A stretch of DNA of 64,000 nt. Source: Enterobacteriaceae bacterium. GTDB lineage: Bacteria; Pseudomonadota; Gammaproteobacteria; Enterobacterales; Enterobacteriaceae. The notes beneath the pieces were generated by a model. That model was not told where the DNA came from and made no database searches. It was given only the letters and a program-made list of their open reading frames with translations. The stretch covers positions 868,001-932,000 of the forward strand of contig CABIZV010000001.1 in NCBI GenBank assembly GCA_902363335.1, read 5' to 3'. The translations under genes were made by a program, and so were the position numbers. Shown here one piece after another: positions 20,679 through 29,668 of this stretch (positions are counted from its first letter, which is position 1; each line of letters starts with the position of its first letter).

Positions 20679-22241
20679 ATGCAAACACAAAAACCCCTGC
20701 TCGAGCTTCTGACCAGTGACGCGATTTACCGTGAGAATCCTACCGCGCTGTTTCATCAGTTGTGTGGTGCGCGCCCGGCGACTTTGCTACTTGAGTCCGC
20801 AGATATCGATAGCAAGAACGATTTAAAAAGCCTGCTGCTGGTCGATAGCGCCCTGCGCATCACCGCGCTGGGCGACACCGTCAACATTCAGGCGCTGTCT
20901 GATAACGGTGCGTCATTGCTGCCTCTGCTTGACGCCGCGCTGCCTTCAGGCGTTGAAAATGACCGTCAGCCCACCTGCCGCGTACTGCGCTTCCCGGCCG
21001 TCAGCAACCTGCTGGATGAAGATGCCCGCCTGTGTTCGCTGTCGGTATTTGATGCCCTGCGTTTGATGCAGGAACTGGTTGTCGTCCCGCAGGATGAACG
21101 TGAAGCTATGTTCTTTGGTGGATTGTTCGCCTACGACCTGGTCGCCGGTTTTGAAGATTTACCGCAGCTTGAAAGCGATAACGCTTGCCCGGACTATTGC
21201 TTCTACCTGGCAGAAACCTTGCTGGTGATTGATCATCAGACTAAAAACACCCGCATTCAGGCAAGCCTGTTCACCCCATGCGAAGCGGAAAAAGATCGCC
21301 TGCTACAACGTATTGCTCAGGTTCGCCAGCAGATGAACGAGCCGCCGATGGCGCTACCGGTGCATGAAATTAAAACCATGCGCTGCGAATGCAACCAGAG
21401 CGATGAAGAGTACGGCGACGTGGTGCGCAAAATGCAAAAAGCGATTCGCGCCGGGGAGATTTTCCAGGTGGTGCCTTCACGCCGCTTCTCTCTGCCCTGC
21501 CCGTCTGCGCTTGCGGCTTACGACGTGCTGAAAAAGAGCAACCCAAGCCCGTATATGTTCTTTATGCAGGATAACGATTTCACGCTGTTTGGCGCATCAC
21601 CGGAGAGTTCACTGAAATACGACGCCACCAACCGTCAGATTGAAATTTACCCAATTGCCGGTACTCGTCCACGCGGTCGCCGCGCTGACGGCACGCTGGA
21701 CCGCGATCTCGACAGCCGCATTGAACTTGAGATGCGCACCGATCATAAAGAGCTTTCCGAACATCTGATGCTGGTCGATCTCGCGCGTAACGACCTCGCC
21801 CGCATCTGTACGCCGGGTAGCCGCTACGTTGCTGACCTGACCAAAGTGGATCGTTACTCTTTCGTCATGCACCTGGTCTCCCGCGTGGTGGGCGAACTGC
21901 GTAAAGACCTCGACGTCCTGCACGCCTACCGCGCCTGTATGAATATGGGCACCTTGAGCGGCGCGCCAAAAGTCCGCGCCATGCAGCTTATCGCCGCAGC
22001 CGAAGGCAAGCGACGCGGCAGCTACGGCGGCGCGGTGGGCTACTTCACCGCTCATGGCGACCTCGACACCTGCATCGTTATCCGTTCCGCGTTTGTCGAA
22101 AACGGAATTGCCACCGTACAGGCTGGCGCAGGCGTGGTGCTCGATTCTGTCCCGCAGTCTGAAGCCGATGAAACCCGAAATAAAGCCCGTGCCGTTCTGC
22201 GCGCCATTGCTACCGCCCATCATGCACAGGAGATTTTCTGA
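20679..22241 (+). CDS. trpE: anthranilate synthase component I
   Basis: Converts chorismate to anthranilate using ammonia passed from TrpG, the first committed step of tryptophan synthesis. It is 520 aa from ATG 20679 ([20 protein letters not shown]), the enteric length. The N-terminal LLES element belongs to the Trp feedback pocket. The chorismate-binding domain has [30 protein letters not shown] and the [12 protein letters not shown] motif. Its stop codon overlaps the trpD start by one base. Confidence 0.98.
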   Translation: MQTQKPLLELLTSDAIYRENPTALFHQLCGARPATLLLESADIDSKNDLKSLLLVDSALRITALGDTVNIQALSDNGASLLPLLDAALPSGVENDRQPTCRVLRFPAVSNLLDEDARLCSLSVFDALRLMQELVVVPQDEREAMFFGGLFAYDLVAGFEDLPQLESDNACPDYCFYLAETLLVIDHQTKNTRIQASLFTPCEAEKDRLLQRIAQVRQQMNEPPMALPVHEIKTMRCECNQSDEEYGDVVRKMQKAIRAGEIFQVVPSRRFSLPCPSALAAYDVLKKSNPSPYMFFMQDNDFTLFGASPESSLKYDATNRQIEIYPIAGTRPRGRRADGTLDRDLDSRIELEMRTDHKELSEHLMLVDLARNDLARICTPGSRYVADLTKVDRYSFVMHLVSRVVGELRKDLDVLHAYRACMNMGTLSGAPKVRAMQLIAAAEGKRRGSYGGAVGYFTAHGDLDTCIVIRSAFVENGIATVQAGAGVVLDSVPQSEADETRNKARAVLRAIATAHHAQEIF

Positions 22242-23836
22242 TGGCTGACATTCTGCTGCTCGATAATATCGACTCCTTTACTTACAACCTGGCGGATCAG
22301 CTGCGCGCAAACGGGCACAACGTAGTGATTTACCGTAACCATGTCCCGGCGCAAACGTTGATTGAACGTCTGGGCACGATGGATAACCCGGTGCTAATGC
22401 TGTCTCCTGGCCCCGGTGCGCCGTCAGAAGCGGGCTGCATGCCAGAACTGCTGACCCGTATGCGTGGCAAACTGCCGATTATCGGTATCTGCCTCGGTCA
22501 TCAGGCGATTGTTGAAGCCTACGGCGGTTATGTTGGTCAGGCCGGTGAAATCCTGCATGGCAAAGCGTCAAGCATTGAGCACGACGGTCAGGCCATGTTC
22601 GACGGTTTAAGCAACCCGCTGCCGGTCGCGCGTTACCACTCTCTGGTGGGCAGCAATATTCCCGCAGGCTTAACCATTAACGCCCATTTTAACGGCATGG
22701 TGATGGCCGTTCGTCACGATGCGGATCGCGTTTGCGGGTTCCAGTTCCACCCGGAATCGATCCTCACCACGCAAGGCGCTCGTTTACTGGAGCAAACCCT
22801 GGCATGGGCGCTACAGAAACTGGAGCAGAGCAACACTCTGCAACCGATTCTGGAAAAACTCTACCAGGCGCAAACGCTGACTCAGCAAGAAAGCCACCAG
22901 CTCTTCTCCGCCGTGGTGCGCGGTGAAGTGAAACCAGAACAACTGGCCGCCGCGCTGGTGAGCATGAAAATTCGTGGCGAAAGCCCGAATGAGATTGCCG
23001 GGGCCGCCACCGCCCTGCTGGAGAACGCCGCGCCGTTCCCACGCCCGGACTACCCGTTTGCCGATATCGTGGGCACCGGCGGCGACGGCAGCAACAGTAT
23101 CAATATTTCCACCGCCAGCGCCTTCGTGGCCGCCGCGTGTGGCCTGAAGGTCGCCAAGCACGGCAACCGTAGCGTCTCCAGCAAGTCTGGCTCTTCCGAC
23201 CTGCTGGCGGCGTTCGGCATTAATCTCGACATGAATGCGGACAAATCGCGCCTGGCGCTGGATGAACTGGGCGTGTGCTTCCTGTTCGCACCGAAGTATC
23301 ACACCGGTTTCCGCCACGCGATGCCGGTACGTCAGCAGCTGAAAACCCGCACCTTATTTAACGTGCTGGGGCCGCTGATAAACCCGGCTCACCCGCCGCT
23401 GGCGTTGATTGGCGTCTACAGTCCAGAGCTGGTGCTGCCAATTGCAGAAACCCTGCGCGTGCTGGGTTACGAGCGCGCCGCGGTGGTACACAGTGGCGGC
23501 ATGGATGAAGTCTCATTACATGCGCCAACCGTGGTGGCTGAACTGCATAACGGCGAAATTAAGAGCTACCAGTTAACCGCAGATGACTTCGGCCTCACCC
23601 CGTACCATCAGGCCGAGCTGGCGGGCGGTACGCCGGAAGAAAACCGTGACATTCTGACGCGCTTACTACAAGGTAAAGGTGAGACTGCGCACGAATCCGC
23701 CGTCGCGGTAAACGTCGCTATGTTGATGCGTCTTTACGGTCATGAAGACCTGAAAGCCAACGTCCAGCAGGTGCTTGATGTTCTACACAGCGGTGCCGCC
23801 TACGACCGCGTGACCGCATTAGCGGCAAGAGGATAA
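22241..23836 (+). CDS. trpD: bifunctional anthranilate synthase glutaminase / anthranilate phosphoribosyltransferase
   Basis: A TrpG-TrpD fusion of 531 aa, as in E. coli and Salmonella. Residues 1 to about 195 are a class I glutamine amidotransferase with the catalytic Cys in GICLGHQAI and the His-Glu pair in FQFHPESI. The remainder is anthranilate phosphoribosyltransferase with the PRPP loop [14 protein letters not shown] and [15 protein letters not shown]. It forms a complex with TrpE. The start codon overlaps the trpE stop by one base. Confidence 0.98.
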   Translation: MADILLLDNIDSFTYNLADQLRANGHNVVIYRNHVPAQTLIERLGTMDNPVLMLSPGPGAPSEAGCMPELLTRMRGKLPIIGICLGHQAIVEAYGGYVGQAGEILHGKASSIEHDGQAMFDGLSNPLPVARYHSLVGSNIPAGLTINAHFNGMVMAVRHDADRVCGFQFHPESILTTQGARLLEQTLAWALQKLEQSNTLQPILEKLYQAQTLTQQESHQLFSAVVRGEVKPEQLAAALVSMKIRGESPNEIAGAATALLENAAPFPRPDYPFADIVGTGGDGSNSINISTASAFVAAACGLKVAKHGNRSVSSKSGSSDLLAAFGINLDMNADKSRLALDELGVCFLFAPKYHTGFRHAMPVRQQLKTRTLFNVLGPLINPAHPPLALIGVYSPELVLPIAETLRVLGYERAAVVHSGGMDEVSLHAPTVVAELHNGEIKSYQLTADDFGLTPYHQAELAGGTPEENRDILTRLLQGKGETAHESAVAVNVAMLMRLYGHEDLKANVQQVLDVLHSGAAYDRVTALAARG

Positions 23837-23839
23837 AAA

Positions 23840-25198
23840 ATGCAGACCGTATTAGCGAAAATCGTTGCAGATAAAGCGATTTGGGTAGAAGCCCGTAAAC
23901 AACAGCAGCCTTTAGCCTCATTCCAGAACGAGGTAAAGCCAAGCCAGCGCCATTTTTATGACGCGCTGCGCGGTACCCGCACCGCCTTTATTCTGGAGTG
24001 TAAGAAAGCCTCTCCGTCAAAAGGGGTGATTCGCGAGGATTTCGATCCGGCGCGTATTGCCAACGTGTATAAACATTACGCTTCGGCCATTTCTGTACTG
24101 ACAGATGAAAAGTACTTCCAGGGCAGCTTTGATTTTCTGCCTATTGTCAGCCAAATCGCGCCGCAGCCGATTCTGTGCAAAGACTTTATTATCGATCCTT
24201 ACCAGATTTATCTGGCCCGTTACTACCAGGCCGATGCCTGCCTGCTGATGCTGTCAGTACTTGACGATGACCAGTATCGCCAGCTTGCGGCCGTCGCCCA
24301 TAGCCTGAGCATGGGTGTGCTGACCGAAGTCAGTAACGAAGAAGAACTTGAACGCGCGATTACCCTAAAGGCCCGGGTGGTCGGTATTAACAACCGCGAC
24401 CTGCGCGATCTGTCCATCGATCTCAACCGCACCCGCCAGCTTGCGCCGCGTCTGGGGCATGAGGTGACGGTTATCAGCGAGTCCGGCATTAATACCAATG
24501 CGCAGGTTCGCGAGCTGAGCCACTTCGCCAACGGCTTCCTGATTGGCTCGGCGATGATGTCGCATAATGACCTGAATGCCGCCGTCCGCCGTGTGTTATT
24601 AGGCGAGAACAAAGTCTGCGGTTTAACCCGACCGCAGGACGCGCAGGCCGCTTTCGAGGCCGGCGCGATTTATGGTGGCCTGATTTTCGTCCCGACCTCG
24701 CCGCGGGCGGTTAACGCTCAGCAAGCGCAGGAGGTGATTAACGCCGCCCCGCTCGCCTACGTCGGCGTATTCAGAAACGCGCCGGTGGCTGAGATTGTTG
24801 AACGCGTTACCGGTTTGCATCTTTGTGCCGTGCAATTACATGGCGATGAAGATCAAGCCTATATCGACGAACTTCGTGCCGCTTTGCCTGTTGATGTACA
24901 TATCTGGAAAGCGCTCAGCGTTGCCGACACGCTGCCCGCTCGAAATCTTAACCACGTCGACAAATATGTGTTCGACAACGGCCAGGGCGGCACAGGCCTG
25001 CGCTTTGATTGGTCTTTATTACAGGGTCAGGATCTCAGCAATGTGATTCTGGCAGGTGGATTAAGCGCAGATAACTGTGTGACCGCCGCCAAAAGCGGCT
25101 GCGCCGGGCTGGATTTCAACTCAGGCGTCGAATTAGAACCCGGCATTAAAGATGCAAGCAAACTGGCTTCGGCATTTCAAACGCTGCGCGCATATTAA
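23840..25198 (+). CDS. trpC: bifunctional indole-3-glycerol-phosphate synthase / phosphoribosylanthranilate isomerase
   Basis: A 452-aa TrpC-TrpF fusion. The N-terminal IGP synthase barrel has FILECKKASPSKGVIREDF near residue 48 and VISESGI near 215. The second barrel (from about 256, NKVCGLTRPQDAQAA) is PRA isomerase with the catalytic Cys in that motif and QLHGDED later. It is three bases after trpD and nine before trpB. Confidence 0.97.
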   Translation: MQTVLAKIVADKAIWVEARKQQQPLASFQNEVKPSQRHFYDALRGTRTAFILECKKASPSKGVIREDFDPARIANVYKHYASAISVLTDEKYFQGSFDFLPIVSQIAPQPILCKDFIIDPYQIYLARYYQADACLLMLSVLDDDQYRQLAAVAHSLSMGVLTEVSNEEELERAITLKARVVGINNRDLRDLSIDLNRTRQLAPRLGHEVTVISESGINTNAQVRELSHFANGFLIGSAMMSHNDLNAAVRRVLLGENKVCGLTRPQDAQAAFEAGAIYGGLIFVPTSPRAVNAQQAQEVINAAPLAYVGVFRNAPVAEIVERVTGLHLCAVQLHGDEDQAYIDELRAALPVDVHIWKALSVADTLPARNLNHVDKYVFDNGQGGTGLRFDWSLLQGQDLSNVILAGGLSADNCVTAAKSGCAGLDFNSGVELEPGIKDASKLASAFQTLRAY

Positions 25199-25207
25199 GG
25201 AGCAATA

Positions 25208-26401
25208 ATGAGCACTTTACTGAACCCCTATTTTGGTGAATTTGGCGGAATGTACGTTCCACAGATTCTGATGCCTGCCCTGCGCCAGCTGGAAGAAGCT
25301 TTCGTCAGCGCGCAAAAAGACCCAACTTTCCAGGCCGAATTTACCGACCTGCTGAAAAACTACGCCGGTCGTCCCACCGCGCTGACCAAATGCCGCAATC
25401 TGACGGCGGGCAGCAAAACCACGCTGTACTTAAAGCGTGAAGATCTGCTGCACGGCGGCGCGCATAAAACTAACCAGGTGTTAGGCCAGGCATTGCTGGC
25501 GAAACGGATGGGCAAAACCGAGATCATCGCTGAAACCGGCGCGGGTCAACACGGTGTCGCCTCTGCGCTGGCCTGTGCGCTGCTGGGTCTGAAATGCCGT
25601 ATCTACATGGGCGCAAAAGACATTGAGCGCCAGTCGCCAAACGTCTTCCGTATGCGTCTGATGGGCGCGGAAGTGATTGCGGTACACAGCGGCTCCGCGA
25701 CGCTGAAAGATGCCTGTAACGAGGCGCTGCGCGACTGGTCTGGCAGCTATGAAACCGCGCACTACATGCTCGGCACCGCCGCTGGCCCGCACCCGTTCCC
25801 GACCATCGTGCGTGAATTCCAGCGCATGATTGGCGAAGAGACCAAAGTGCAGATTCGCGAAAAAGAAGGCCGTCTGCCGGATGCGGTTATCGCCTGCGTC
25901 GGGGGAGGTTCTAACGCCATCGGCATGTTCGCTGACTTTATTGAGGACACCAGCGTCGGCCTGATTGGCGTTGAGCCTGCCGGTCATGGTATCGAATCCG
26001 GCGAGCACGGCGCGCCGCTAAAACATGGTCGCGTTGGTATCTATTTTGGTATGAAATCGCCGATGATGCAGACCGATGAAGGCCAGATTGAAGAATCTTA
26101 TTCCATCTCCGCCGGGCTGGATTTCCCGTCCGTGGGCCCACAGCACGCTTTCCTGAACAGCATCGGCCGCGCGGAATACGTGTCAATTACCGATAACGAA
26201 GCGTTGGACGCGTTTAAAGAACTCAGCCGTCATGAAGGCATTATACCGGCGCTGGAATCTTCTCACGCGCTGGCCCATGCACTGAAAATGATCCGCGAAA
26301 ACCCGGAAAAAGAGCAGCTTCTGGTGGTTAACCTCTCCGGTCGCGGCGACAAAGACATCTTTACCGTACATGATATTCTGAAAGCGCGAGGGGAAATCTG
26401 A
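25208..26401 (+). CDS. trpB: tryptophan synthase beta chain
   Basis: PLP enzyme joining indole to serine. It is 397 aa. The Schiff-base Lys is in GGAHKTNQV near residue 87 and the glycine-rich phosphate loop is [19 protein letters not shown] carries the conserved Glu near 109. It starts at ATG 25208 after AAGGAGC. It overlaps trpA by one base, consistent with the alpha2-beta2 complex being made stoichiometrically. Confidence 0.98.
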   Translation: MSTLLNPYFGEFGGMYVPQILMPALRQLEEAFVSAQKDPTFQAEFTDLLKNYAGRPTALTKCRNLTAGSKTTLYLKREDLLHGGAHKTNQVLGQALLAKRMGKTEIIAETGAGQHGVASALACALLGLKCRIYMGAKDIERQSPNVFRMRLMGAEVIAVHSGSATLKDACNEALRDWSGSYETAHYMLGTAAGPHPFPTIVREFQRMIGEETKVQIREKEGRLPDAVIACVGGGSNAIGMFADFIEDTSVGLIGVEPAGHGIESGEHGAPLKHGRVGIYFGMKSPMMQTDEGQIEESYSISAGLDFPSVGPQHAFLNSIGRAEYVSITDNEALDAFKELSRHEGIIPALESSHALAHALKMIRENPEKEQLLVVNLSGRGDKDIFTVHDILKARGEI

Positions 26402-27210
26402 TGGAACGCTATGACAACCTGTTTGCAACACTGAAGGCCCGCAAGGAAGGCGCATTCGTTCCCTTCGTCACCCTGGGCGATCCAAATCCCGGTCAGTCGC
26501 TGAAAATCATCGACACGCTGATTGAGGCAGGAGCCGATGCGCTGGAGCTTGGGATCCCGTTCTCCGATCCGCTGGCCGACGGCCCGACCATCCAGAACGC
26601 CACATTGCGCGCATTTGCCGCGGGCGTAACGCCAACCCAGTGCTTTGAGATGCTGGCGGCTATTCGTCAAAAACACCCGACGATTCCCATTGGCCTGTTG
26701 ATGTACGCAAACCTGGTCTTTAGCGGCGGTATTGATGAGTTCTATGCCCAATGTGAACGCGTAGGCGTCGATTCCGTGCTGGTTGCCGACGTACCGGTCG
26801 AGGAATCCGCACCGTTCCGTCAGGCCGCATTGCGCCACAATGTGGCACCGATCTTTATCTGCCCACCGAATGCGGATGATGAGCTGTTGCGCCAGATTGC
26901 TGAGCACGGACGGGGTTATACCTACCTGCTGTCCCGGGCGGGCGTTACCGGTACGGAGTCACGCGCCGCACTGCCGCTGCACCATCTGGTAGAAAAACTG
27001 GCCGAGTACAACGCCGCGCCGCCGCTGCAGGGCTTTGGTATTTCAGCCCCCGATCAGGTAACCGCGACCATTGAAGCCGGTGCTGCCGGGGCAATTTCTG
27101 GTTCCGCGATTGTTAAAATTATCGAGCGTAACGTCGAGAATCCGCAGGCAATGCTGGACGAGCTTTCACGCTTTGTGAAGAGCATGAAAGCCGCCACAAT
27201 AACCGCCTGA
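26401..27210 (+). CDS. trpA: tryptophan synthase alpha chain
   Basis: Cleaves indole-3-glycerol phosphate to indole and glyceraldehyde-3-phosphate, passing indole through the tunnel to TrpB. It is 269 aa. The catalytic Glu49 and Asp60 are in [28 protein letters not shown] and [10 protein letters not shown] complete the phosphate site. It is the last gene of the operon and is followed by a terminator. Confidence 0.98.
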   Translation: MERYDNLFATLKARKEGAFVPFVTLGDPNPGQSLKIIDTLIEAGADALELGIPFSDPLADGPTIQNATLRAFAAGVTPTQCFEMLAAIRQKHPTIPIGLLMYANLVFSGGIDEFYAQCERVGVDSVLVADVPVEESAPFRQAALRHNVAPIFICPPNADDELLRQIAEHGRGYTYLLSRAGVTGTESRAALPLHHLVEKLAEYNAAPPLQGFGISAPDQVTATIEAGAAGAISGSAIVKIIERNVENPQAMLDELSRFVKSMKAATITA

Positions 27211-27216
27211 TACTCC

Positions 27217-27249
27217 GGCCGCCCGACTACCGTCAGGCGGCCTGGTTTT
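27217..27249. terminator. trp operon terminator, shared with marR
   Basis: GGCCGCC-N12-GGCGGCC followed by TGGTTTT sits just after trpA. The convergent marR stop codon (27233) falls inside the loop, so the structure probably ends both transcripts. Confidence 0.75.
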
Positions 27250-27697
27250 GTTGCAGGCTGTCAGCGTACTGACGCGTAAGCTTAAATAACGCCTCCACCT
27301 CCTCCGCCTTCCATCCCGCCAGTACCTGATTCATCAGCTTTTGCCTTGCTACCGCAATCGCATCAAAAATAGCCCTACCTTTTTCACTCAGCGTCACTTC
27401 ACTTATCCGCCGGTCCTGCACTTTGGGCTGCTTATGCGCCAGCTCTAAGGTCTCTAATTTCTTCACCTGGCGGCTGACGGTGGTGTAATCGCGACCGAGG
27501 TTATCCGCAAGCTCTACCACCCCTATCGGGCCACGGCGTCCAATAGCCACCAGCAGCGGGAAGAGGATTTGATCCAGCTGTACGCCGGCTGCCTGTAGCA
27601 ACTGTTCGTCACGCACTGGTTGATTCATTACGCCGATGATATCCAGCAGCGCGCCGTGAAATTCGGTGATGTCATATTTGTTATGTGCATATTGCAT
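27233..27697 (-). CDS. MarR-family repressor
   Basis: A 154-aa winged-helix regulator. The start at ATG 27697 (MQYAHNKYD) is chosen because the upstream extension lies in the divergent gene and its promoter. The HTH and wing read GVVELADNLGRDYTTVSRQVKKLETLEL and QDRRISEVTLSEKGR, typical of MarR. It is divergent from the oxidoreductase gene, with two matching 19-bp imperfect palindromes between them, one over its own start codon. It probably represses both genes and releases on binding a small aromatic or quinone-like ligand. Confidence 0.88.
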   Translation of the reverse strand: MQYAHNKYDITEFHGALLDIIGVMNQPVRDEQLLQAAGVQLDQILFPLLVAIGRRGPIGVVELADNLGRDYTTVSRQVKKLETLELAHKQPKVQDRRISEVTLSEKGRAIFDAIAVARQKLMNQVLAGWKAEEVEALFKLTRQYADSLQQNQAA

Positions 27698-27700
27698 ATA
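27682..27700. promoter_or_regulatory. MarR-type operator 1
   Basis: TATGTGCA-TAT-TGCATATA, an 8-3-8 imperfect palindrome with one mismatch, overlapping the marR start codon. Its left half-site is identical to that of operator 2, 50 bp away. Autoregulation is inferred. Confidence 0.6.
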
Positions 27701-27731
27701 TTTTCCAGCCGGGTATAGTGCCGTTATCTGA

Positions 27732-27750
27732 TATGTGCATTTTACACATA
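27732..27750. promoter_or_regulatory. MarR-type operator 2
   Basis: TATGTGCA-TTT-TACACATA, the same 8-3-8 design as operator 1 with one mismatch, 23 bases before the oxidoreductase ATG. It is probably the site that controls the oxidoreductase. Confidence 0.6.
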
Positions 27751-27772
27751 AATACCTTATGGAGACAGAATA

Positions 27773-28720
27773 ATGAAAGCAGCCGTCGTGTTTGACCTCG
27801 CACAAGGGCCGGTATGGGCCGACTTTACCGACCCACAGGCCGACGCGCAGCACACGCTGGTAAAGGTGCGCGCCGCCGCCATCAGCCACGTGGTGAAAAG
27901 CCGAGCCTCCGGCAAGCATTACAGCTTTAACGGCACGCTACCCTTTGCCGTGGGTATCGACGGTACCGGAACATTATCCGATGGCCAGCGCGTCTACTTT
28001 GCCTTTCCAGTCGCCCCCTGGGGGAGCATGGCGCAGTATGCTCCTGTCGCATTCACGCACTGCTTACCGCTGCCCGATGCGTTAGACGATATCACTGCGG
28101 CGGCAATGGCGAATCCTGGCATGTCTGCATGGGCAGCGCTGCTACAACGTGCCGTATTTAAAGCAGGTGAAACGGTGCTGATTAACGGCGCGACCGGCAC
28201 CGCCGGGCAGTTAGCTATCCAGATTGCCCGCCATCTTGGGGCAAAGAAGGTGATTGCCACCGGACGTAACCCGCAGGCTTTAGCCTCTCTCGGCGCTGAT
28301 GAATGCGTTGTGTTAACCACCGACGATGACGCGCTAAGCGCGCAGTTTGCCGAGCAGGCCAGCCAGCAAATTGATGTGGTGGTGGATTATCTTTGGGGAC
28401 ACAGCGCGGAACTGCTGCTGCCAGCGTTAGCGAAACACACGCCATCAGGCTCATCTATTCGTTATGTGCAGGTCGGCTCACTGGCGGGCAGTGACATTAA
28501 TCTTAACGGTTCGGTATTGCGATCCTCGCCGCTGCAGCTGATGGGCAGTGGAATCGGCAGTCTGAGCTTACAGCAACTTTTACAGGCGACCGGAGAGATG
28601 CTTCAGGCAGCCGTGGCGGGCAAATTTACCCTTGCTACCACCCCCGTCCCCCTGCATGAAGTCGCCGAAGCGTGGCCATTAGATAACAGCCAGAAAAGAA
28701 CCGTTTTTGTGGTGGAGTAA
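27773..28720 (+). CDS. zinc-free MDR-family (quinone-type) oxidoreductase
   Basis: A 315-aa medium-chain dehydrogenase/reductase. It has an N-terminal GroES-like domain and a Rossmann domain with INGATGTAGQLAIQIARHLGAKKVIATGR near residue 140. The zinc-binding Cys cluster of alcohol dehydrogenases is missing, so it resembles quinone or enone reductases. It is divergent from a MarR gene, a common arrangement for detoxification of electrophiles. Substrate unknown. In K-12 the neighbours of trpA here are yciF-yciE-yciG. Confidence 0.88.
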   Translation: MKAAVVFDLAQGPVWADFTDPQADAQHTLVKVRAAAISHVVKSRASGKHYSFNGTLPFAVGIDGTGTLSDGQRVYFAFPVAPWGSMAQYAPVAFTHCLPLPDALDDITAAAMANPGMSAWAALLQRAVFKAGETVLINGATGTAGQLAIQIARHLGAKKVIATGRNPQALASLGADECVVLTTDDDALSAQFAEQASQQIDVVVDYLWGHSAELLLPALAKHTPSGSSIRYVQVGSLAGSDINLNGSVLRSSPLQLMGSGIGSLSLQQLLQATGEMLQAAVAGKFTLATTPVPLHEVAEAWPLDNSQKRTVFVVE

Positions 28721-28749
28721 AAAAAATCGCTTTCACACAAAAGATAGGG

Positions 28750-28777
28750 TTGATATATTAGATGAGAACTATTATCT
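28750..28777 (+). promoter_or_regulatory. promoter of the RyhB-like sRNA
   Basis: TTGATA (28750-28755) and TTATCT (28772-28777) are 16 bp apart, about nine bases before the first base of the RNA's 5' hairpin. The -10 box lies inside the Fur-like site. Confidence 0.65.
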
Positions 28778-28785
28778 TTCTCATT
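28762..28785. promoter_or_regulatory. Fur-box-like operator
   Basis: TGAGAA-N9-TTCTCA flanked by A/T forms an inverted repeat. The reverse strand contains GATAATAGTTCTCAT, close to the Fur 7-1-7 consensus. It covers the -10 region of the sRNA promoter, where Fur represses ryhB in E. coli and Salmonella. Iron control is inferred. Confidence 0.65.
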
Positions 28786-28878
28786 ACCGAATAGTTGAGC
28801 AAATCACTCAAGTATTCGGTACGACATTGCTCACATTGCTTCCAGTATTTTTGCCCGCATTTAATGCGGGCTTTTTTT
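28786..28878 (+). ncRNA. RyhB-family iron-responsive small RNA (RyhB-2/RfrB-like)
   Basis: Bases 28821-28849 match the conserved target-pairing core of E. coli RyhB (ACGACATTGCTCACATTGCT followed by TCCAGTATT). Upstream is a perfect two-part hairpin, ACCGAATA/TATTCGGT enclosing TTGAG/CTCAA. Downstream is the terminator GCCCGCAT-TAA-ATGCGGGC with seven T residues. The RNA would be about 93 nt, as RyhB is about 90 nt. A Fur-like box overlaps the promoter. RyhB RNAs base-pair with mRNAs of iron-using proteins with Hfq under iron starvation. ryhB itself lies elsewhere in enterics, so this is probably the second copy. 5' end estimated. Confidence 0.9.
28853..28878 (+). terminator. intrinsic terminator of the RyhB-like sRNA
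   Basis: Perfect 8-bp GC-rich stem with a 3-base loop and a seven-T tract. In Hfq-dependent RNAs the U-tail also serves as the Hfq site. Confidence 0.92.
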
Positions 28879-29002
28879 GGGCTTCAACATAGCCTTCAGC
28901 GCAATCGCCCTCTTTATAAGGCAAAACCTCTTACGTCGGACACCCGCAACTTAAAAGGGATAAAAATTTCGTTACGCAGCCCACATGCCTTACCAATAGA
29001 AT

Positions 29003-29458
29003 TCAATCTCGTCTTATTTTTGAACTCACCGAGTTATCCAGCAAGGCGCCTGATTTTCTTTTCTTGAGTTCTGATGAAGCCTTTTTACTTATCGTCATTG
29101 CTTCATCATCCGCTAGGGTTTTTCCTCGAAATTTCGGCAACTTACCATCGTCATTAGAAGCATCGACCGTCGGCCGGGTACTGTCTATCATGGACGAAAT
29201 CTGATTAAGAAGTTGATTGATTTTCGCCTCCGTGACCGAGGGGGTGACGCTCGCAGTTTGTAACATATTCCCCAGACGATTAATCAGACTCAAAATTTTA
29301 GCCGGGATAGGTTTGAATTTAGATGCCGCTTTTTGTTTAAGCCTCTGTAATTTCTTTTTTTTATCTTCTATCGTCTTTTCAGAAAGCGTTTTTTCAGGTT
29401 TAGACATTCCAACGACAGAAAACACTTTTCCATTGTTGCGTAAAACTCTAAGAGGCAT
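29003..29458 (-). CDS. hypothetical basic protein, AT-rich island
   Basis: A 151-aa protein I do not recognise. I prefer ATG 29458 because GGAG lies 8 bases upstream; an ATG six codons earlier is possible. It is very basic (clusters such as KKKKLQRLKQKAASKFK and ELKKRKSG) with a central helical stretch (AKILSLINRLGNMLQ) and Ser/Thr-rich linkers, and has no signal peptide or membrane span. Size and composition would fit a secreted effector or nucleic-acid-binding protein, but no family motif is seen. It is read in the same direction as the two unknown genes further right. Confidence 0.6.
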   Translation of the reverse strand: MPLRVLRNNGKVFSVVGMSKPEKTLSEKTIEDKKKKLQRLKQKAASKFKPIPAKILSLINRLGNMLQTASVTPSVTEAKINQLLNQISSMIDSTRPTVDASNDDGKLPKFRGKTLADDEAMTISKKASSELKKRKSGALLDNSVSSKIRRD

Positions 29459-29574
29459 AACGACTTCTCCATACATTGCAGAATCTAATCACTATCCCTT
29501 TTTATCTGCGACACATTCATGGTGAGCCTTAAGCGGGCATGATGGAGGTTTTCACGCTCGTAGCGGTGACCCAA

Positions 29575-29629
29575 ATTTCCCATGGTATAGCCTATTTGCC
29601 TTCGTTGAAGCTAGCTATCCATGGGAAAT
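29575..29629. repeat. long inverted repeat between island genes
   Basis: ATTTCCCATGG (29575-29585) pairs perfectly with CCATGGGAAAT (29619-29629). An inner ATAGC/GCTAT pairing extends the stem. It lies in the 210-base gap between two island genes, with no T-tract, so it is not a standard terminator. It could be a transposon end remnant or an mRNA structure. Confidence 0.6.
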
Positions 29630-29668
29630 GGTGATTACCCAATGGAGTGAGCCATTTGTTGAGTTCGA

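Noticed and set aside
28707..29067. Short open frames of 61 and 90 codons over the small RNA region
   Set aside because: They cross the RyhB core and terminator and have no ribosome-binding site; the RNA gene explains the conservation.
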